A DNA stretch of 21,023 nucleotides from Candidatus Zixiibacteriota bacterium (GTDB lineage: Bacteria; Zixibacteria; MSB-5A5; GN15; FEB-12). Positions 19,187 through 21,023 of this stretch are shown in pieces (the first letter of the stretch is position 1; each line of letters opens with the position of its first letter). The position numbers were made by a program, and so were the translations under genes. Below the pieces are notes generated by a model. The model was not told the origin of the DNA. It saw nothing but the letters and a program-made list of their open reading frames with translations, and made no database searches. The stretch spans positions 1 through 21,023 of the forward strand of contig DAOSXA010000006.1 in the NCBI GenBank assembly GCA_035380245.1. Direction: 5' to 3'.

Positions 19187-21023
19187 TCAGTAACAGCTTG
19201 GGCAGTTTCCGTCAGGATCGGTTTTCACTACCCAGAAGTCGGTAAGGCCTGCACCGAAAGAGTCTGTATGTCCTGTCGTGATATATCCGCTGTCCATTGC
19301 CTGCTGGATAGAAAACGCATAGTCATTACCGGTTCCACCTAATGTATTGGCCCATACCTGGTTTCCATCTGAGTCTATCTTGAGTATCCAGACGTCCAGT
19401 GCACCAGCACCGTACGAAGATGTGTATCCTGCTAAGATATAACCGCCATCTGATGTCTGCTGGACGGAGCTTTCATAATCATCATTGCTCCCTCCAAACG
19501 TATTAGCCCATACCTGATTACCGCCGGAATCAAGTTTCAGCACCCAAAAGTCAGTTGCACCGGCACCATAGGAGAGTGTTCGTCCCGCAACGATATAGCC
19601 ACCTTCTGCTGTTTGTTGAACAGAATATGCCGTATCAGCATTGGTCCCTCCAAACGTATTAGCCCATACCTGATTACCGCCGGAATCAAGTTTCAGTACC
19701 CAGAAGTCGCTGCTGCCTGCGCCATAAGAACCTGTGCTCCCTACAACAATATATCCAGAGTCTGTTGTCTGTTGGACAGAATCTGCCCTCTCAGAACTGG
19801 CTCCTCCGAACGTATTAGCCCATACCTGATTACCGCCGGAATCAAGTTTCAGCACCCAAAAGTCAGTTGCACCGGCACCATAAGAGTTTGTTTGTCCGAC
19901 CACAATGTAGCCGCCATCTGCGGTTTGCTGGATGGACTGCGCACTATCAAAACCAGTCCCTCCAAAAGTGTTTGCCCAGGTTTGATTGCCTGCGGAGTCA
20001 AGTTTCAGCACCCAGAAGTCACCTCCGCCAGCGCCAAAAGAATATGTATCTCCTGCCACGACATAGCCACCATCTGTTGTCTGTTGGGCGGAGCGGGCAT
20101 AATCGTTATCGGCTCCTCCAAACGTATTAGCCCATACCTGGTTTCCATCGGAGTCGAGTTTCAGCACCCAGAAGTCGTTGCTACCTGCGCCATAAGAACC
20201 TGTGCTCCCTACAACAATATATCCAGAGTCTGTTGTCTGTTGGACAGAATATGATAGGTCGTTGCCGGTCCCTCCGAACGTCTTTGCCCATGCGATCTCA
20301 CAGCTTGATGTGCAGCCATCGCCATCCGTGGTATTACCATCATCACAATACTCGCCATCACCTGAATCAAGTATCCCGTCACCACAATATGAGCCTTGTG
20401 CAGTTGCTGTCTGGCAGGTTGCATCGCAGTAGTCGCAGCTTGATCCGTAGGCTGGTAAACATGAGGTGCCGTTGGCCGCGCCGTCGTCACAGGTCTCGCC
20501 GTTGCCGGTGTCAGTGGTGGAGTCGCCACAGTAGGATGTCGCCCCCGCCACTGACAGACAGGATGAGCCGCATACTGTACATGAGGTCTGTCCGTAAGTG
20601 CAGGATTCCGTCACGGTATTACCGTCGTCGCAGTCCTCGCCGGATTCGACCACAGAGTTGCCGCATGTGGCCGGGACGGTTCCGTCACACGTGTCATTGC
20701 AATAATTCGGCTGTCCATTGTTTGCGCCATCGTCGCATGTCTCACCATTCCCGCCATCGGTGGTGCTGTCGCCACAGTAGCTGGTAGCACCAGCCACAGA
20801 CTGGCATGTTGCGTCGCATACGGTGCAGGATGTCTCCCCATACGTGCATGTCTCTGTTGTCGTGTTACCGTCGTCGCATGTCTCGCCGGTTTCGACCGTG
20901 CTGTTGCCGCACACGGAAGCCGTTGTCCCATCGCAGGTTGCGTTGCAGTAGGTGGGCTGCCCGTTGTTCGCGCCGTCGTCACAGGTCTCGCCGTTGCCGG
21001 TGTCAGTGGTGGAGTCGCCACAG
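19187..21023 (-). CDS. large surface protein: Cys-rich DUF4215-type repeats plus a seven-repeat beta-propeller (C-terminal part)
   Basis: The frame stays open to the right edge, so the start is outside; at least 611 codons are present. The N-terminal part seen here (to about 20290) is Cys-rich repeats of the type YCGDSTTDxGNGETCDDG and CGNSxVExGExCDDGNT, as in DUF4215 proteins, with Asp clusters suggesting calcium binding and even Cys spacing suggesting disulfides. Then come exactly seven repeats of about 52 residues with consensus W-A-N-TFGG, SVQQTTDGGYIV-x-G, SYGAG-x-x-DFWVLKLD, S-x-GNQ. Seven such units fit a closed seven-bladed propeller. The protein ends DPDGNCPSCY. No C-terminal anchor or sorting motif was recognised. 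It is probably extracellular; the function (adhesion, matrix) is unknown. It has its own terminator and is likely chromosomal. Confidence 0.9.
   Translation of the reverse strand, partial: CGDSTTDTGNGETCDDGANNGQPTYCNATCDGTTASVCGNSTVETGETCDDGNTTTETCTYGETSCTVCDATCQSVAGATSYCGDSTTDGGNGETCDDGANNGQPNYCNDTCDGTVPATCGNSVVESGEDCDDGNTVTESCTYGQTSCTVCGSSCLSVAGATSYCGDSTTDTGNGETCDDGAANGTSCLPAYGSSCDYCDATCQTATAQGSYCGDGILDSGDGEYCDDGNTTDGDGCTSSCEIAWAKTFGGTGNDLSYSVQQTTDSGYIVVGSTGSYGAGSNDFWVLKLDSDGNQVWANTFGGADNDYARSAQQTTDGGYVVAGDTYSFGAGGGDFWVLKLDSAGNQTWANTFGGTGFDSAQSIQQTADGGYIVVGQTNSYGAGATDFWVLKLDSGGNQVWANTFGGASSERADSVQQTTDSGYIVVGSTGSYGAGSSDFWVLKLDSGGNQVWANTFGGTNADTAYSVQQTAEGGYIVAGRTLSYGAGATDFWVLKLDSGGNQVWANTFGGSNDDYESSVQQTSDGGYILAGYTSSYGAGALDVWILKIDSDGNQVWANTLGGTGNDYAFSIQQAMDSGYITTGHTDSFGAGLTDFWVVKTDPDGNCPSCY
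19200..20290 (-). repeat. seven tandem ~156-bp coding repeats
   Basis: The WANTFGG-coding segment recurs about every 156 bp (near 19494, 19650, 19806, 19963, 20117 and 20270 on the plus strand, plus the last unit near 19340). Several adjacent copies are nearly identical at DNA level, pointing to recent duplication or gene conversion. Confidence 0.85.
20477..20531 (-). repeat. 55-bp exact repeat in the Cys-rich part, copy 1
   Basis: Identical to 20969-21023 at an offset of 492 bp (164 codons, in frame). The second copy is cut by the window edge, so the true repeat may be longer. Confidence 0.8.
20969..21023 (-). repeat. 55-bp exact repeat in the Cys-rich part, copy 2
   Basis: Second copy of the repeat at 20477-20531, reaching the window end. 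It indicates a higher-order unit of about 164 residues in the DUF4215-type region. Confidence 0.8.

Noticed and set aside
19200..21023. Regularly spaced repeats considered as a CRISPR array.
   Set aside because: The period is 156 bp, the units are coding throughout and translate to a protein repeat; there are no short spacers or cas genes.

Overview
The window reads as a bacterial chromosome segment carrying an integrated mobile or defence island. The likely host is a Gram-negative environmental lineage of moderately high GC. Clues are a MEMO-like AmmeMemoRadiSam protein start at the left edge, an initiator tRNA without an encoded CCA, short 'GTCATTCC...GGAATCCAG' repeats, and a huge Cys-rich/propeller surface protein of the DUF4215 kind at the right edge. 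Desulfobacterota- or Nitrospirota-like bacteria would fit, but this placement is a guess.

Layout. 1-1127: start of a MEMO-like gene on the minus strand, then about 1 kb of gene-free, repeat-bearing DNA. 1128-1267: promoter, initiator tRNA-Met (CAT) and its terminator on the plus strand. The minus-strand tyrosine integrase gene ends 2 nt past the tRNA, so the tRNA 3' end is the probable attachment site. 2386-8100 is a mobile-element backbone: integrase, a small winged-helix candidate directionality factor, an XRE repressor with a promoter/operator overlap, a gene-free stretch of about 960 bp with hairpins, two paralogous small acidic proteins in tandem, an unrecognised 192-aa protein, a divergently transcribed winged-helix/primase-like replication protein with iteron-like repeats inside the gene, and a convergent excisionase-like HTH protein with helically phased repeats upstream.

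8139-18859 is one compact minus-strand defence operon. Its transcription order is hsdM, ORF6N-domain gene, a broken copy of the hsdM 3' end, hsdS, rloC-like anticodon nuclease, CD-NTase, S-4TM membrane effector, hsdR. Junctions overlap by 4-14 nt or are separated by at most 39 nt, except around the ORF6N gene, and no internal terminator is evident. This is a type I (IC-like) restriction-modification locus with a translation-targeting nuclease in the position PrrC holds in EcoprrI. A complete two-gene CBASS unit (cyclic-nucleotide synthase plus transmembrane effector) sits between that nuclease and hsdR. By eye hsdM and hsdR are GC-rich while hsdS through S-4TM are much AT-richer, so the middle looks like an exchanged cassette. 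The duplicated hsdM end, with a 27-bp identity flanking the ORF6N gene, is a likely scar of such an exchange.

18860-21023: probable hsdM promoter, a strong terminator, and the 3' part of a very long gene made of Cys-rich repeats followed by exactly seven ~52-residue repeats, probably a seven-bladed beta-propeller. No direct repeat of the tRNA end was found on the right, so the right border of the island is undefined and may lie outside the window.
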